Shown here piece after piece: positions 47,029 to 58,159 of a DNA stretch of 64,000 bases. The notes beneath the pieces were generated by a model that saw nothing but the letters and a program-made list of their open reading frames with translations, searched no databases and was not told the origin of the DNA. Source of the DNA: Caulobacter sp. CCUG 60055 (GTDB taxonomy: Bacteria > Pseudomonadota > Alphaproteobacteria > Caulobacterales > Caulobacteraceae); contig NZ_PUIC01000013.1 of the NCBI RefSeq assembly GCF_022750545.1, forward strand, positions 1-64,000, given 5' to 3'. Both the position numbers and the translations under genes were made by a program. Position 1 is the first letter of the stretch. The number at the start of each line of letters is the position of its first letter.

Positions 47029-47856
47029 TTACGTCGCGTCGGTGGCCAGCGAGACATCCTTCCAGGCCGCGACCTCGACCTGGCGCGAGGCGAGCTGTTC
47101 CTCGACGAAGCGAAGGGCGTCGCTGCCGAGCAGGAGATGCGCCGGCGGATCGTCCGACATCGCGACCTTCAGCATCGCCTGGGCGGCCTTGGCCGGGTCG
47201 CCGACCTGCCGGCCGCTGAACTCGATGCGGCGCTTGCGGATCGGATCGAAAACCGCGTCGTAGTCCGCGATCGACCGCTCCGCCCGCACCATCGAGCGTC
47301 CCGCCCAGTCGGTGCGGAAACCGCCCGGCTCGATCGCGGTCACCTTGACGCCGAGGTCTTTGACCTCCTTGCCGAGCGTCTCCGAAATGCCCTCCAGGGC
47401 GAACTTGCTGCCATGGTAGTAGCTGAGCCCGGGGAAGGTGACGACGCCGCCCATCGAGGTGATGTTGAGGATATGCCCGCTGCGCCGTTTGCGCATGGCG
47501 GGCAGCACCGCCTGGATCATCGCCACGGCGCCGAACACATTGACCTCGAACTGGCGCCGCAGGTCGTCGATCGACGATTCCTCCAGAACGCCCTCATGGC
47601 CATAGCCGGCGTTGTTGACGAGCACGTCGATCGCGCCGACGCGGGCCTCGATCGCGGCCACCGCCGGCGCGATCCGCACGGTGTCGGTGACGTCGAGGAT
47701 CACCGCATGCGCGTTCGGGCCGAGCGCTTCGAACGCCTCGACGTCGCCTGCCTTGCGCACGGTCCCGACGACGACATGGCCGTCCTCCAGGGCCGCTTGC
47801 GCCAGCGCGCGGCCGAATCCGGACGAAACGCCGGTGATGAGAAATGTTTTCGCCAT
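47029..47856 (-). CDS. Short-chain dehydrogenase/reductase (SDR)
   Basis: A 275-residue classical SDR. The NAD(P)-binding motif is TFLITGVSSGFGRALAQAAL, the stabilising motif NNAGYG, and the active site has the catalytic Ser (NITSMGG) and YxxxK (YYHGSKFALEG). Following TVRKAGD, Arg/Lys after the second strand suggests NADP. The substrate is unknown. AAGGGG precedes the ATG. It is divergently transcribed from an adjacent LysR gene with a dyad between them, so it is probably that regulator's target. Confidence 0.93.
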   Translation of the reverse strand: MAKTFLITGVSSGFGRALAQAALEDGHVVVGTVRKAGDVEAFEALGPNAHAVILDVTDTVRIAPAVAAIEARVGAIDVLVNNAGYGHEGVLEESSIDDLRRQFEVNVFGAVAMIQAVLPAMRKRRSGHILNITSMGGVVTFPGLSYYHGSKFALEGISETLGKEVKDLGVKVTAIEPGGFRTDWAGRSMVRAERSIADYDAVFDPIRKRRIEFSGRQVGDPAKAAQAMLKVAMSDDPPAHLLLGSDALRFVEEQLASRQVEVAAWKDVSLATDAT

Positions 47857-47897
47857 GGCGGACCCCTTTTCAATCGGTTGCCGGCCTCAAGATAGGG

Positions 47898-47919
47898 CGA
47901 TTGATTGATGCGACAATCG
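47898..47919. promoter_or_regulatory. LysR-type operator candidate
   Basis: CGATTG (47898-47903) and CAATCG (47914-47919) form an inverted repeat with a 10-base spacer, giving the T-N11-A geometry of LysR sites. It lies in the 100-base AT-richer gap between the divergent SDR and LysR genes. Confidence 0.6.
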
Positions 47920-47956
47920 GCATAAAATGAGATGATCCAATGAAGGATGCAGCACA

Positions 47957-48859
47957 ATGCTGGAGACCGGCCTGTTCGAGCTGAACGCCGTGGGCGCGAT
48001 CTCCGCGCATCGGAGCTTTCGCGCCGCCGCGGTCGAACTTGGCGTTTCGCCTTCGGCGCTGAGCCATGCGATCGCGGGACTGGAAGCGCGGCTCGGCGTC
48101 CGCCTCATCAACCGCACCACGCGCAGCGTCGCCTTGTCTGAAGCCGGAGAGCGGTTCCTGGCGCGCGTCAATCCGGCGTTGCAGGAGATCGCCCGCGCCG
48201 TCGAGGACGTCAACGCGTTCCGGGACACCCCGACGGGAACGCTGCGCATCAACCTGAAGGAGCGCGCGGCGCACCAGATCCTGCGGCCGGTGGTCGCGAC
48301 CTATCTCAGACGCTATCCCGACATGAACGTCGAACTGGTGATCGAGGGCCGCCCCGTCGACATCGTCGCGGAGGGATACGACGCCGGCGTCCGCCTCGCC
48401 GAGGCGGTGCCGCAGGACATGGTCGCGGTTCCCTGCGGCCCGGATTCGCGCTTCGTCGTGGTCGGCGCCCCGGCCTATCTTGAAAGCGCGCCGGCGCTGC
48501 GGTCGCCCGCGGACCTGCTCGCCCATTCCTGCATTCGCCGGCGGCTGTCCGGCGGCAAGCTGTACCGGTGGGAGTTCGAGAAGCGGGGCGAGGAGATGTC
48601 CCTGGACGTGCCGGGCCAGCTGACGCTGGACAACGACCTTCTGATGGTCGAGGCCGCGATCGAGGGGCTTGGCCTCGCCTTCCTGAGCGACTTCTGGGTG
48701 ACCGGGCATCTCGCCGCCGGAACGCTGAAGGCGGTGCTGCAAGACTGGACGCCGCCCTTCCCCGGACTGCGGCTCTACTATCCCCCTCATCGGCATATGA
48801 CCGCCGGACTTCGGGCGTTCATCGACCTGCTGCGCGAGGAGACGAGATCGGCGCCCTAG
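47957..48859 (+). CDS. LysR family transcriptional regulator
   Basis: A 300-residue LysR regulator. The winged helix-turn-helix is at residues 8-65 ([40 protein letters not shown]). The effector domain follows ([20 protein letters not shown] to the C terminus). AAGGA lies about nine bases before the ATG. The closest relatives by style are the DNA-binding regulators that control a neighbouring SDR gene. The effector is unknown. It should bind the dyad in the shared promoter region and activate the SDR gene while repressing itself. Confidence 0.93.
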   Translation: MLETGLFELNAVGAISAHRSFRAAAVELGVSPSALSHAIAGLEARLGVRLINRTTRSVALSEAGERFLARVNPALQEIARAVEDVNAFRDTPTGTLRINLKERAAHQILRPVVATYLRRYPDMNVELVIEGRPVDIVAEGYDAGVRLAEAVPQDMVAVPCGPDSRFVVVGAPAYLESAPALRSPADLLAHSCIRRRLSGGKLYRWEFEKRGEEMSLDVPGQLTLDNDLLMVEAAIEGLGLAFLSDFWVTGHLAAGTLKAVLQDWTPPFPGLRLYYPPHRHMTAGLRAFIDLLREETRSAP

Positions 48860-48982
48860 GGACGGACAGCGACGCGGTCTGCGGGCCCCAGGAGCCGCCT
48901 CGCCGTTGCTTCCCCTGGCCCCGGAAAGCCCCTGCGGGCCTCCGGGACGCCATTGAGATCGTCAACCCGGCCGGTCCCGCCC

Positions 48983-49446
48983 CTAGGCGGCGACCCGCGT
49001 GTCGACCGGCAGCAGGTTGGCCACCACCAGCCGGCTGAGCAGGCCGCCCTCCCTGGGCAGGATGGCGTCGACGAAGGTCTCGCCGGTGCTCGATTCGACC
49101 GCTGGCGGCGGCTGCATCAGCGCCTCGTCGACGACGAAGGTGTCCTGCACGGCGTCGACCAGCAGGCCGGCGATGCGCTCGCCGTCCTGCACCACCATGA
49201 TGACATGGCGGCTGGACGCCTCGGTGTGGCCGAGGTCGAGCCGGTCGCGCAGGTCCAGCACCGGCATGATCGCCCCGCGCAGATTGATGACGCCGAGGAT
49301 GTAGCGCGGCGTGTGCGGCAGCGGCGTCGCCGCCGTCCATCCGCGAATCTCGCGCACCGCCCGGATGTCGATGCAGAATTCCTGGCCGGCGATCTCGAAC
49401 GAGATCAGCTCCAGCGTGCCGCCCCCGGCGGTCTCGTTCTCCTGCA

Positions 49447-49447
<1 letters not shown>
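48983..49447 (-). CDS. cheW: Chemotaxis coupling protein CheW
   Basis: A 154-residue CheW that links receptors to CheA. The SH3-like double barrel is visible: LELISFEIAGQEFCIDIRAV, the invariant RPxI-like turn (TPRYILGVINLRGAIMPVLD) and LLVDAVQDTFVVDEAL. GGAGGA lies six bases before ATG 49447, which shares one base with the stop of the upstream receptor gene (TGATG). The two are therefore translationally coupled and form a receptor-adapter module. No cheA, cheY or cheR lies in the window, so the rest of the pathway is elsewhere. Confidence 0.92.
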
Positions 49448-51463
<2,016 letters not shown>

Positions 51464-52069
51464 TCAGTTCAACGTCACCCGCGCATAGCGGCCGTCGAAG
51501 GCGCATTGGAAGCTGTAGGTCACCGCGCGCGGCCCGGCCTGGGCGGTGACGTAGCCGTCGACGGTGTAGCCGCCGCGATAGTCGGGCCGCGTCGAGGTGA
51601 TGCGGTCGATCCGGGGCGAGCGGCCGTAGCGCGCGGCCTGGCTCATCGCCTCGTTCGAGCAGGCGTCGGTGGCCGCGCCGGAATCGCCGGACGGCGACGG
51701 CTTGGAGGACTTGTCGTCGCCCTGGCTGGCCAGGGCGCCCAGGATCAGCCCGCCGATCAGCAGGCCGCCGACCAGGGCCGCGGTGTTGTCCTTGCCGCCC
51801 TTGCGCTCGGCGACGCGGAAACGGGCGCGGCAACCGCGATCGACCCAGACGCCGCGGTCGTCCCACCCCCAGGTCCGCCCCTCCTCGCACTGGCCGTCGC
51901 CATAGCTGTACTGCCGGTCCAGCCACACCCCGCCGCGCGTATCCGCCCGGCAGTAGTTGCGGCCGTAGTTGTAGGACGAACAGTCGATGTACGAATCGGC
52001 CCGGGCGCGGGCCGGCGGCGGGCCGAAGGTCGCGAGCAGCGTGGCGGCGATCATCAACTGGGCGCGCAT
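51464..52069 (-). CDS. DUF3011 domain protein with signal peptide and membrane segment
   Basis: A 201-residue exported protein (signal peptide MRAQLMIAATLLATFGPPPA). Residues about 28-85 match DUF3011: YIDCSSYNYGRNYCRADTRG, then a WLDRQYSYGD and TWGWDDRGVWVDRGCRARF repeat with paired Cys. A glycine-rich hydrophobic helix (AALVGGLLIGGLILGALASQ) follows and could anchor it. The C-terminal third (YRGGYTVDGYVTAQ) is beta-rich. The family's function is unknown. GAGAGG precedes the ATG. It is divergent from the solute-binding protein gene. Confidence 0.82.
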   Translation of the reverse strand: MRAQLMIAATLLATFGPPPARARADSYIDCSSYNYGRNYCRADTRGGVWLDRQYSYGDGQCEEGRTWGWDDRGVWVDRGCRARFRVAERKGGKDNTAALVGGLLIGGLILGALASQGDDKSSKPSPSGDSGAATDACSNEAMSQAARYGRSPRIDRITSTRPDYRGGYTVDGYVTAQAGPRAVTYSFQCAFDGRYARVTLN

Positions 52070-52189
52070 GGCGGACCTCTCGTCTGGATGACGGCCAAGC
52101 CTAACCCCGCCAACCGCGAGTTGAGAATAGACCTTGTCTTGGCTGGACAAAGATATTCAAGATCAACCTGTCAATTCAGCGAGGCGCCC

Positions 52190-52999
52190 ATGCGCGGACC
52201 GGGTCCCATCCTTGTCGCCCTGTGCCTGAGTTCCATCTCGCTCGCGGCCCGGCCAGCCTTCGCCGACGCCCTCGACGCGGCGGCCAAGCGCGGGGCGCTG
52301 CGGGTGTGCATCGCCGACTTCGCCCCCTACGCCGCCAAGACCCCGAAGGGAAACTGGATCGGCCGCGAGGTCGACATCGCCGACCGCCTTGCCGCCGACC
52401 TGGAGCTGAAGCTCGACCTCGTCGCGACGCCGTTCGGCGACCTGATTCCCGCTCTGGACCGGGGCGACTGCGACCTGGTCGCCGCGTCGCTGTCGATCAC
52501 GCCCGAGCGCCTGCGCAAGGTTTGGTTCAGCCGCCCCTACGGCGAATCGGGCGTGCGGCTGGTGATACGCAAGGGCGGCGCGGCCGCCCTGCCCGACCTC
52601 GACAAGCCGGACGCCGCCATCGCGGTGGTCCGCGGCCGGGTCGCCGAGACGGCGGTCCGCGCCGCCCTACCGCAGGCCGCGATCCAGGCCTACCCGACCC
52701 TGGCCGCCGCCCAGGCCGCCCTGGCCGAGGGCAAGGCCGACGCCCTGGCCGAATCCTCGCCGACGCCCGACCTGTTGGCGGCCGACGCCCCCGACCGCTT
52801 CGCCCTGATCGGCGGCGAGCCGCTGACCCGCGACGCCGAGGCCTTCGCCGTGCGCAAGGGCGAGGCCGACCTGCTCAACTATCTGAACGGCTGGGTCGAG
52901 ATCCGCCGCCGCGACGGCTTCCTGGCCCGCACCGACGCCTACTGGCTGACCGGCCTCGACTGGGCGGGACGGCTGAAGGCCGGCCCCGCCAAACCCTAG
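52190..52999 (+). CDS. Periplasmic solute-binding protein (SBP_bac_3 type)
   Basis: A 269-residue binding protein with a signal peptide (MRGPGPILVALCLSSISLAA). The core follows the amino-acid-binding family 3 layout: LRVCIADFAPYAAKTPKGNW, REVDIADRLAADLELKLDLV, DLIPALDRGDCDLVAASLSI and VWFSRPYGESGVRLVIRKGG. It should bind a small polar solute, most likely an amino acid. No permease or ATPase gene lies beside it, so it may serve a transporter elsewhere or act as a sensor. GAGG lies about six bases before the ATG. Confidence 0.87.
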   Translation: MRGPGPILVALCLSSISLAARPAFADALDAAAKRGALRVCIADFAPYAAKTPKGNWIGREVDIADRLAADLELKLDLVATPFGDLIPALDRGDCDLVAASLSITPERLRKVWFSRPYGESGVRLVIRKGGAAALPDLDKPDAAIAVVRGRVAETAVRAALPQAAIQAYPTLAAAQAALAEGKADALAESSPTPDLLAADAPDRFALIGGEPLTRDAEAFAVRKGEADLLNYLNGWVEIRRRDGFLARTDAYWLTGLDWAGRLKAGPAKP

Positions 53000-53036
53000 C
53001 AGCACCGGCCTCGCCCGACGGTCGACCGCCGCAGCG

Positions 53037-53156
53037 TCAGGCTCCGGCCACGCCGGAAGCGGCGCAGCCGCTTCCGGCGGCTCCAGCCCTGACGAAGTAC
53101 TGCTTCAGGCCGGCCGCGCAAGCGCCCGCAAGGGCGCGAGGCTTGAGATTGGACAT
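53037..53156 (-). CDS. Candidate 39-residue small protein
   Basis: A short frame (MSNLKPRALAGACAAGLKQY then FVRAGAAGSGCAASGVAGA) with AGGGG about 11 bases before the ATG. It carries two Cys and ends in an Ala/Gly-rich tail that coincides with a perfect 13-bp inverted repeat. I do not recognise it. It may be a genuine small secreted or regulatory peptide, or a chance frame in GC-rich DNA. It is the only coding candidate in the gap 53000-53349. Confidence 0.35.
   Translation of the reverse strand: MSNLKPRALAGACAAGLKQYFVRAGAAGSGCAASGVAGA
53051..53079. repeat. Perfect 13-bp inverted repeat
   Basis: CGCCGGAAGCGGC (53051-53063), GCA and GCCGCTTCCGGCG (53067-53079) form a perfect hairpin in the gap after the solute-binding protein gene. 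No T tract follows on either strand. It could be a Rho-assisted terminator or a stable end structure of the solute-binding transcript. Confidence 0.85.
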
Positions 53157-53349
53157 CTGATCGCGCCCCTTCGGCGGGTGTTGGCGAATATCGCGATCAG
53201 TCAATTCGGGACGAGCGCCCCAGACCCGAAACATTCGCCTTACCGAGCGCAGCCAGAAGCGTTCTCACGGAGAAAATTCACGCAAGAATCGACATGCAAG
53301 CCGCAGACCGTTCAGGCGCCTGACTTCAGTGGAATGTTCGCAATCCCGG

Positions 53350-53422
53350 TAGGCCCGGCAGGACTCGAACCTGCAACCAGACCGTTATGAGCGGTCGGCT
53401 CTAACCATTGAGCTACGGGCCC
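53350..53422 (-). tRNA. tRNA-Ile (anticodon CAT, lysidine type)
   Basis: A complete 73-nt cloverleaf on the minus strand: acceptor GGGCCCG (53422-53416) pairs with CGGGCCT, the D arm is GCTCAATGGTTAGAGC, the anticodon loop is CTCATAA within CGACCGCTCATAACGGTC, and the T arm is GCAGGTTCGAGTCCTGC. The anticodon is CAT. The pattern (TAGCTC..TGGTTAGAGC, and a TGGTT variable region) is closer to tRNA-Ile2, which TilS modifies to lysidine to read AUA, than to Met tRNAs. CCA is not encoded (ACCG follows). Confidence 0.88.
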
Positions 53423-53609
53423 CCCGGATCGGGCGGGGTGGCCGCCGCACGCGAGGAAGCGACGGGTTAGCACGGGCTGTCAGCGGCTTAAAGCTCCGGT
53501 TCATGTGCGCCTCTCTATGGAACGGAGCGTTGAACGTGATCGCGCGCCCCGCGTTATCGCCACGACCGCAACGTCCGGGCGCATCCCGCGCCCGTTCTGG
53601 AGACAAGAC

Positions 53610-54356
53610 ATGAAGACCCTGACCCGCGCCGTCGCTCCCCTGTTCCTCGGCGCCGTCCTGGCGACGAGCGCCCTGGCGAGCGCGCCGGCGCTGGCCGCGC
53701 CAACCGGAGCCGACGCCGTGTTCCAAGCCACCACCGTCAACCTGTCCGCCTACGGAGAGACCCGAATCGCCCCCGACATGGCGACCATCAATCTGGGCGT
53801 GAACACCCAGGCCCTGACGGCGGCCGACGCCATGCGCGCCAACGCCGACAAGATGACCCAGGTGATCGCCGCCCTGAAGAAGCAGGGCATCGCCGAGAAG
53901 GACATCCAGACCTCGAACATCGACCTGAACCCGCAATACGCCTACGAGCAGAACAAGCCGCCGCGCCTGACCGGCTACCAGGCGGTCAATCAGGTGGCGA
54001 TCCGCGTCGTCGACCTGAAGAAGCTGGGCGGCGCGCTGGACGCGGTGGTCGGCGCCGGCGCCAACCAGATCAACGGCGTCAGCTTCGGCCTGCAAAACCC
54101 CGAGGCCGCCGAGAACGCCGCCCGCCGCGAGGCGGTCAAGGCGCTGGCCGCCAAGGCCGACCTCTACGCCCAGGCGGCGGGCTATCGCGTCGGCCGCCTG
54201 GTCAACCTGTCGGAAGGCGGCGGCTATTCGCCCCAGCCGCCGATGCCGATGGCGCGGATGATGATGGCCAAGGCCGACGCGGCCCCCACCCCGGTGCAGG
54301 GCGGCGAGCTGAGCGTGCGCATCGAGGTCAACGGCTTCTACGAACTGACCAAGTAG
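53610..54356 (+). CDS. SIMPL (DUF541) domain protein, exported
   Basis: A 248-residue periplasmic protein: a signal peptide (MKTLTRAVAPLFLGAVLATS) then one SIMPL domain. Typical strands are VNLSAYGETRIAPDMATINL, QKDIQTS-type IAEKDIQTSNIDLNPQYAYE, and the C-terminal GGELSVRIEVNGFYELTK. SIMPL proteins are linked to outer-membrane and oxidative-stress phenotypes, but no enzyme activity is established. GGAGA precedes the ATG. A second SIMPL protein lies 1.5 kb away, beyond panD, with little sequence similarity beyond the fold. Confidence 0.9.
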   Translation: MKTLTRAVAPLFLGAVLATSALASAPALAAPTGADAVFQATTVNLSAYGETRIAPDMATINLGVNTQALTAADAMRANADKMTQVIAALKKQGIAEKDIQTSNIDLNPQYAYEQNKPPRLTGYQAVNQVAIRVVDLKKLGGALDAVVGAGANQINGVSFGLQNPEAAENAARREAVKALAAKADLYAQAAGYRVGRLVNLSEGGGYSPQPPMPMARMMMAKADAAPTPVQGGELSVRIEVNGFYELTK

Positions 54357-54408
54357 GCATGGCCCGCGACCGTCGGCGCCGTCCCTGGCGGGCGGCGTCG
54401 GCGGCGCG

Positions 54409-55308
54409 TCAGCCGCCGGCGTCCTTCGGCCACAGCCCGGCCTGGGCGAAGGCGTCCTTCAGCCGCGACTGCACCACCAGGCCCGGCGGGGCGTTGGCGC
54501 CCTCGACCGATGCGGCGAACACCAGGTCGCGGGACGGCGTCTTCAGCCGCCCGACCCACCAGCCGACCCCGCGCGAATTGTCCGCCTGGGTCGGACAGCT
54601 TCCAGTCTTGCCGCTGATCGCGTAGTCGCCGGTCTGGTCCTTGCGGATCTCGTCGACCATCAGCCCCTGCACGAACGCCGCCGCCCCGGGCTTGACCGGC
54701 AGCCGGCCGGCGTAGAGCCGGGCCAGGAACGCCGCCTGCTCCTTGGTCGACACCAGAAGGCCGCCGCCCACCGACGGCCCCATCCAGAACGAGCCGATCG
54801 GCCCGGCCGGATCGTGGTTGCCGTAGTCGAAGCTGCGGAACCGCTGGACATAGGCATCGCGGCCGACCTGCTCGGCGACCTTCTGATGCCACCACTGGAT
54901 CGATTTCTTGAAGGCGGCCGCCGCGTCGGCGTCGGCCTCCCACGACTTGATCGGCTGGGGCGTCCCGTCCCACTTCATCGCGCCCGTCGGGGCGACCACG
55001 CCGGCGTCCAGGCCGATCAGGGCGTTGGCGATCTCGAAGGTGGCGCAGGGCGGCAGGCGCCGCATGCAGACGCTGGTCGAGCCGTAGGTGAACAGCTCGT
55101 CGCCCGACCGGGCGTCGGCGACGACGATGCAGGTGTCGGCGGCCCCGCCGAACGCGCCGTCGACCGCCGCGTCGAGGGCGTCGCGGTCCAGCCCGGCGCG
55201 GAACAGCGGCTTGCCGGCCTTGCCCCCGGCCTGGGGCGAGCAGGCCGCGACCAGGGCGGCCCCGAGCAGCGGCGCGAGACGGATCAGCCCCTTGAGGGCC
55301 GCGCTCAT
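54409..55308 (-). CDS. Class D beta-lactamase-like lipoprotein with inactive active site
   Basis: A 299-residue lipoprotein (lipobox LVAAC, Cys23) with the OXA fold. YGN (162-164, SFDYGNHD) and KTG (234-236, SGKTGSC) are intact, and [15 protein letters not shown] matches the helix after the nucleophile. However, the STFK box reads ATFE (Ala89, Glu92), so both the catalytic Ser and the carboxylated Lys are missing. The SxV motif is also changed (SIQ). It cannot be a normal serine beta-lactamase and may be a peptidoglycan- or drug-binding protein. Its ATG overlaps the panD stop as ATGA. Confidence 0.8.
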   Translation of the reverse strand: MSAALKGLIRLAPLLGAALVAACSPQAGGKAGKPLFRAGLDRDALDAAVDGAFGGAADTCIVVADARSGDELFTYGSTSVCMRRLPPCATFEIANALIGLDAGVVAPTGAMKWDGTPQPIKSWEADADAAAAFKKSIQWWHQKVAEQVGRDAYVQRFRSFDYGNHDPAGPIGSFWMGPSVGGGLLVSTKEQAAFLARLYAGRLPVKPGAAAFVQGLMVDEIRKDQTGDYAISGKTGSCPTQADNSRGVGWWVGRLKTPSRDLVFAASVEGANAPPGLVVQSRLKDAFAQAGLWPKDAGG

Positions 55309-55661
55309 GCCGCCGTCTTGATGACGTTGCCCTCGTCGAGCAGGACGACGGCGGGCGAATAGTTGCGCGCCTGCTCGGCGTCGATCTGGCAGTAGGTGAC
55401 GATGATCACCTTATCGTTCTTCTGCACCAAGCGGGCGGCGGCGCCGTTGACGCCGATGACCTTGGAGCCGCGCGGCGCCTCGATGGCGTAGGTGGTGAAG
55501 CGCGCGCCGGTGGTGATGTTCAGCACGTCGACCTGCTCGTGCGGGAATATCCCGGCGGCGTCGAGCATGTCGCGGTCGATGGCGATCGAGCCTTCATAGT
55601 CCATATCGGCCTGCGTCACCGTCGCGCGGTGCAGCTTGGCCTTCATCATCGTCACCAGCAT
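55305..55661 (-). CDS. panD: Aspartate 1-decarboxylase
   Basis: A 118-residue pyruvoyl enzyme that makes beta-alanine from aspartate for pantothenate and CoA. The proenzyme self-cleaves at Gly24-Ser25 in DYEGSIAID to form the pyruvoyl group. Other family segments are [20 protein letters not shown] and [10 protein letters not shown]. The start is ATG 55661 (AGGGA 12 bases upstream), with ATG 55649 and 55646 as shorter options that also fit the family. It overlaps the OXA-like gene by four bases, so the two are translationally coupled; no other pan gene is nearby. Confidence 0.95.
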   Translation of the reverse strand: MLVTMMKAKLHRATVTQADMDYEGSIAIDRDMLDAAGIFPHEQVDVLNITTGARFTTYAIEAPRGSKVIGVNGAAARLVQKNDKVIIVTYCQIDAEQARNYSPAVVLLDEGNVIKTAA

Positions 55662-55870
55662 GGGCGGCTGAAATCCCTGTCGCTCATGGCGCGGCCTAAC
55701 CCACGGCCGCGAAAAATAGGGCGAAGGGCATATACCCATTTTGCCCCCGCCGTTCAATTGCGGCCCCGTGTCGCCGGCCCGCCGCGCCGGCCGGCGGTCG
55801 GGAGCGCCGACGGCTTTACGCGCGCCGCTTAGGTTGCGACCCTGGCGCGACGACAATCCGGAGTTCCCCC

Positions 55871-56734
55871 ATGCGTCTCGCCGTCCTCGCCATGATCGCC
55901 GCCGCCTCCCCCGCCCTGGCGCAGACGCCGCCGGCCGACCTCGCCCGCTACGACAAGGCGCCCTGGTGGATGGACAAGCCGGTGATCGCCTCGACCGGTT
56001 TCGTCGAGAGCGAGATCGCGCCGAACCGGGCGACATTCGCCGGGCGCTTCCAATCGGTCGCCCGTGACGCCGCGGGCGCGACCAAGGCCGCCGCCGACAA
56101 GGCCCGCATCCTCGGTCGGGTGCTCGCCGCCTACGGCCCCGAGACGGTGAGAGTGGAAACCAGCTTCAGCATGGTTCCACTCTACGAACAGTACCGCGAC
56201 AAAAACGGGACCATGGTCGACAACGAACGGGCCGACAAGATCGACCGCTACCAGGTCTCAGCCAATGTTTCCGTCGAGGTGCGCGACGTGCGTCTGGTCG
56301 AGAAGGTCTATGCGACAGTGTTGTCGGCCGCACCGACCGACGTCTCGCAGGTGCGCTTCACCCTGGAGCCCGACAACGAAACCAAGACCCAGATGTTCAA
56401 GCTGGCGGTCGGCGACGCGACCCGCCGGGCCCGGCTGGCCGCCGAAGTCGCCGGGGCGCGGCTCGGCCCGGTCAAGCTGATCGATCCGACCGGCCGGGCT
56501 TGCCAGACCGACGTGCTGGTGGCCGGCGCCGGGCGCAGCTACGGCGGCGGCTTCGCCGAACGGGCGCCGCCCCCGGCCCCGCTCGCCGCCCGGCCGTCTG
56601 TCGACGAAATCATCGTCACCGGCCAGAAGCGGGCGGCCGAGGCCGGCCTGAAACCCGAGGACATGCAGCTGCCGCTGCAACCGCCGCTGCAGACGTTGAA
56701 CGCCAGCGCCTGCGTGGTGTTCTCCCTGAACTGA
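55871..56734 (+). CDS. SIMPL (DUF541) domain protein, exported (second copy)
   Basis: A 287-residue exported protein (signal peptide [17 protein letters not shown], then [20 protein letters not shown]). The SIMPL core is visible in [40 protein letters not shown] and [21 protein letters not shown] Gly/Pro-rich linker and a [16 protein letters not shown] segment follow; this resembles a TonB-box-like motif and is unusual for the family. Its function is unknown. It faces the crotonase gene with six bases between stops and is divergent from panD. Confidence 0.82.
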   Translation: MRLAVLAMIAAASPALAQTPPADLARYDKAPWWMDKPVIASTGFVESEIAPNRATFAGRFQSVARDAAGATKAAADKARILGRVLAAYGPETVRVETSFSMVPLYEQYRDKNGTMVDNERADKIDRYQVSANVSVEVRDVRLVEKVYATVLSAAPTDVSQVRFTLEPDNETKTQMFKLAVGDATRRARLAAEVAGARLGPVKLIDPTGRACQTDVLVAGAGRSYGGGFAERAPPPAPLAARPSVDEIIVTGQKRAAEAGLKPEDMQLPLQPPLQTLNASACVVFSLN

Positions 56735-56740
56735 GGCCGC

Positions 56741-57523
56741 TCACCGCCCCTTCCAGACCGGCGCGCGCTTTTCGGCGAAGGCGCGCGGCCCTTCCTTGAG
56801 GTCTTCCGAGCGGAACAGCGCCGCGACGGCGGGATAGCGGCCCTGGCCCTTGATCGCCGCCTCCAGGCTCGGCTCGTCCAGGCCCCTGAGGACCGCCTCC
56901 TTGGAGGCGCGGATCGACATGGGCGAGCATTCGCAGATCAGCGTCGCCCACCGGCGGGCGGCGGCCATCAAGTCGGCCGGGGCGACCACCTCGTTGACGA
57001 AGCCCAGCGCCGCGCCCTCGGCGGCAGGGACGCGGCGCCCGGTCAGGATCATGCCCATGGCCGCCTTCAGGCCGATCTGGCGCGGCAGGCGGTGCAGCCC
57101 GCCGGCCAGGGCCGCCAGGCCGACCCTCGGCTCGGGCAGGGCGAACACCGCCGTCTCGGCGGCGACGATGACGTCGCAGGCCAGGGCGATCTCGAAGCCG
57201 CCGCCCATGGCCACGCCGTTGACCGCCGCGATCAGCGGCTTGTTCAGGTCGAACCGGGAGGTCAGCCCGGCGAAGCCCGAGGGCGGCGTGCTCATGTCGC
57301 CGCCGGCGGCGGTGTTCTTGAGGTCGTTGCCGGCCGAGAACGCCCGCTCGCCGGCGCCGGTGACGATGGCCGCCCACTGGTCGGGATCGGCGGCGAAGGC
57401 GTCGAACGCCTCGTGCAGCTCGAAATGCATCGGCGAGTGCAGGGCGTTCATCACCTCCGGCCGGTTCAGGGTGATGACGGTGACCGGCCCGTCGCGCTCG
57501 ACCTTGATGAACTGATAGGGCAT
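56741..57523 (-). CDS. Enoyl-CoA hydratase/isomerase (crotonase) family protein
   Basis: A 260-residue crotonase-fold enzyme acting on acyl-CoA. The CoA-binding and oxyanion residues lie in RAFSAGNDLKN and the family signature in LIAAVNGVAMGGGFEIALAC. The usual paired catalytic Glu residues are not both obvious (the second is in the PEPRVGLAALAGGLHRL region), so hydratase and isomerase roles are both open. Start 57523 has GGGGAGAAAG upstream. It follows the gamma-carbonic anhydrase-like gene on the same strand, 48 bases away, and may be cotranscribed. Confidence 0.9.
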   Translation of the reverse strand: MPYQFIKVERDGPVTVITLNRPEVMNALHSPMHFELHEAFDAFAADPDQWAAIVTGAGERAFSAGNDLKNTAAGGDMSTPPSGFAGLTSRFDLNKPLIAAVNGVAMGGGFEIALACDVIVAAETAVFALPEPRVGLAALAGGLHRLPRQIGLKAAMGMILTGRRVPAAEGAALGFVNEVVAPADLMAAARRWATLICECSPMSIRASKEAVLRGLDEPSLEAAIKGQGRYPAVAALFRSEDLKEGPRAFAEKRAPVWKGR

Positions 57524-57571
57524 CGGCTTTCTCCCCGCTTTCGCCAGCGTCGGCGGGGAGCACAGCACGCC

Positions 57572-58102
57572 TTACCCGAGGGCATGCAATTGCCGGCGAT
57601 AGCGCCGCCAGTTCTCGACATAGTGCAGGGCCGAGGCGGTCAGCCGCTGCGCCTGGTCGGCGGTGAGTTCGCGCACCACCTTGCCCGGCGCGCCCATCAC
57701 CATCGAATTGTCCGGGATCTCCTTGCCTTCGGTGATCAAGGTGTTGGCGCCGATCAGGCAGTTGCGCCCGATTTTCGCGCCGTTGAGGATGATCGAGCCG
57801 ATGCCGATCAGGGAATTGTCGCCAACGGCGCAGCCATGCAGCATCACCATATGGCCGACGGTGACGTTGGCCCCGATGGTCAGCGGGCTGCCCATGTCGG
57901 TGTGCAGGACGGCGCCGTCCTGAATATTGCTGTTTTCGCCGATGACGATGGGCTCGTTGTCGCCGCGCAAGGTCGCGCCGAACCATATGCTTGCGTTTTT
58001 CTTCAGGATGACGTCGCCGATCACGGTCGCGTTCGGCGCTATCCAGTATTCGTCTTCGTCCGGCAGATTAGGGACGGCTCCGCCCAAGCTATAAACATTC
58101 AT
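57572..58102 (-). CDS. Gamma-carbonic anhydrase-like hexapeptide-repeat protein
   Basis: A 176-residue left-handed beta-helix protein of the gamma-carbonic anhydrase family. The hexapeptide turns are visible throughout ([44 protein letters not shown]). Three zinc-binding histidines stand at residues 67, 84 and 89 (VLHTD and GHMVMLHG), as in Cam/YrdA proteins. The C-terminal helix is normal. Carbonic anhydrase activity is not guaranteed for this subgroup. It is divergent from phoH and probably in one operon with the crotonase gene. Confidence 0.93.
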   Translation of the reverse strand: MNVYSLGGAVPNLPDEDEYWIAPNATVIGDVILKKNASIWFGATLRGDNEPIVIGENSNIQDGAVLHTDMGSPLTIGANVTVGHMVMLHGCAVGDNSLIGIGSIILNGAKIGRNCLIGANTLITEGKEIPDNSMVMGAPGKVVRELTADQAQRLTASALHYVENWRRYRRQLHALG

Positions 58103-58159
58103 CCGAACACCCCGTAATTTGGAATCGACGGTTGATTAACCCTATCGAAAGATGTGTAG

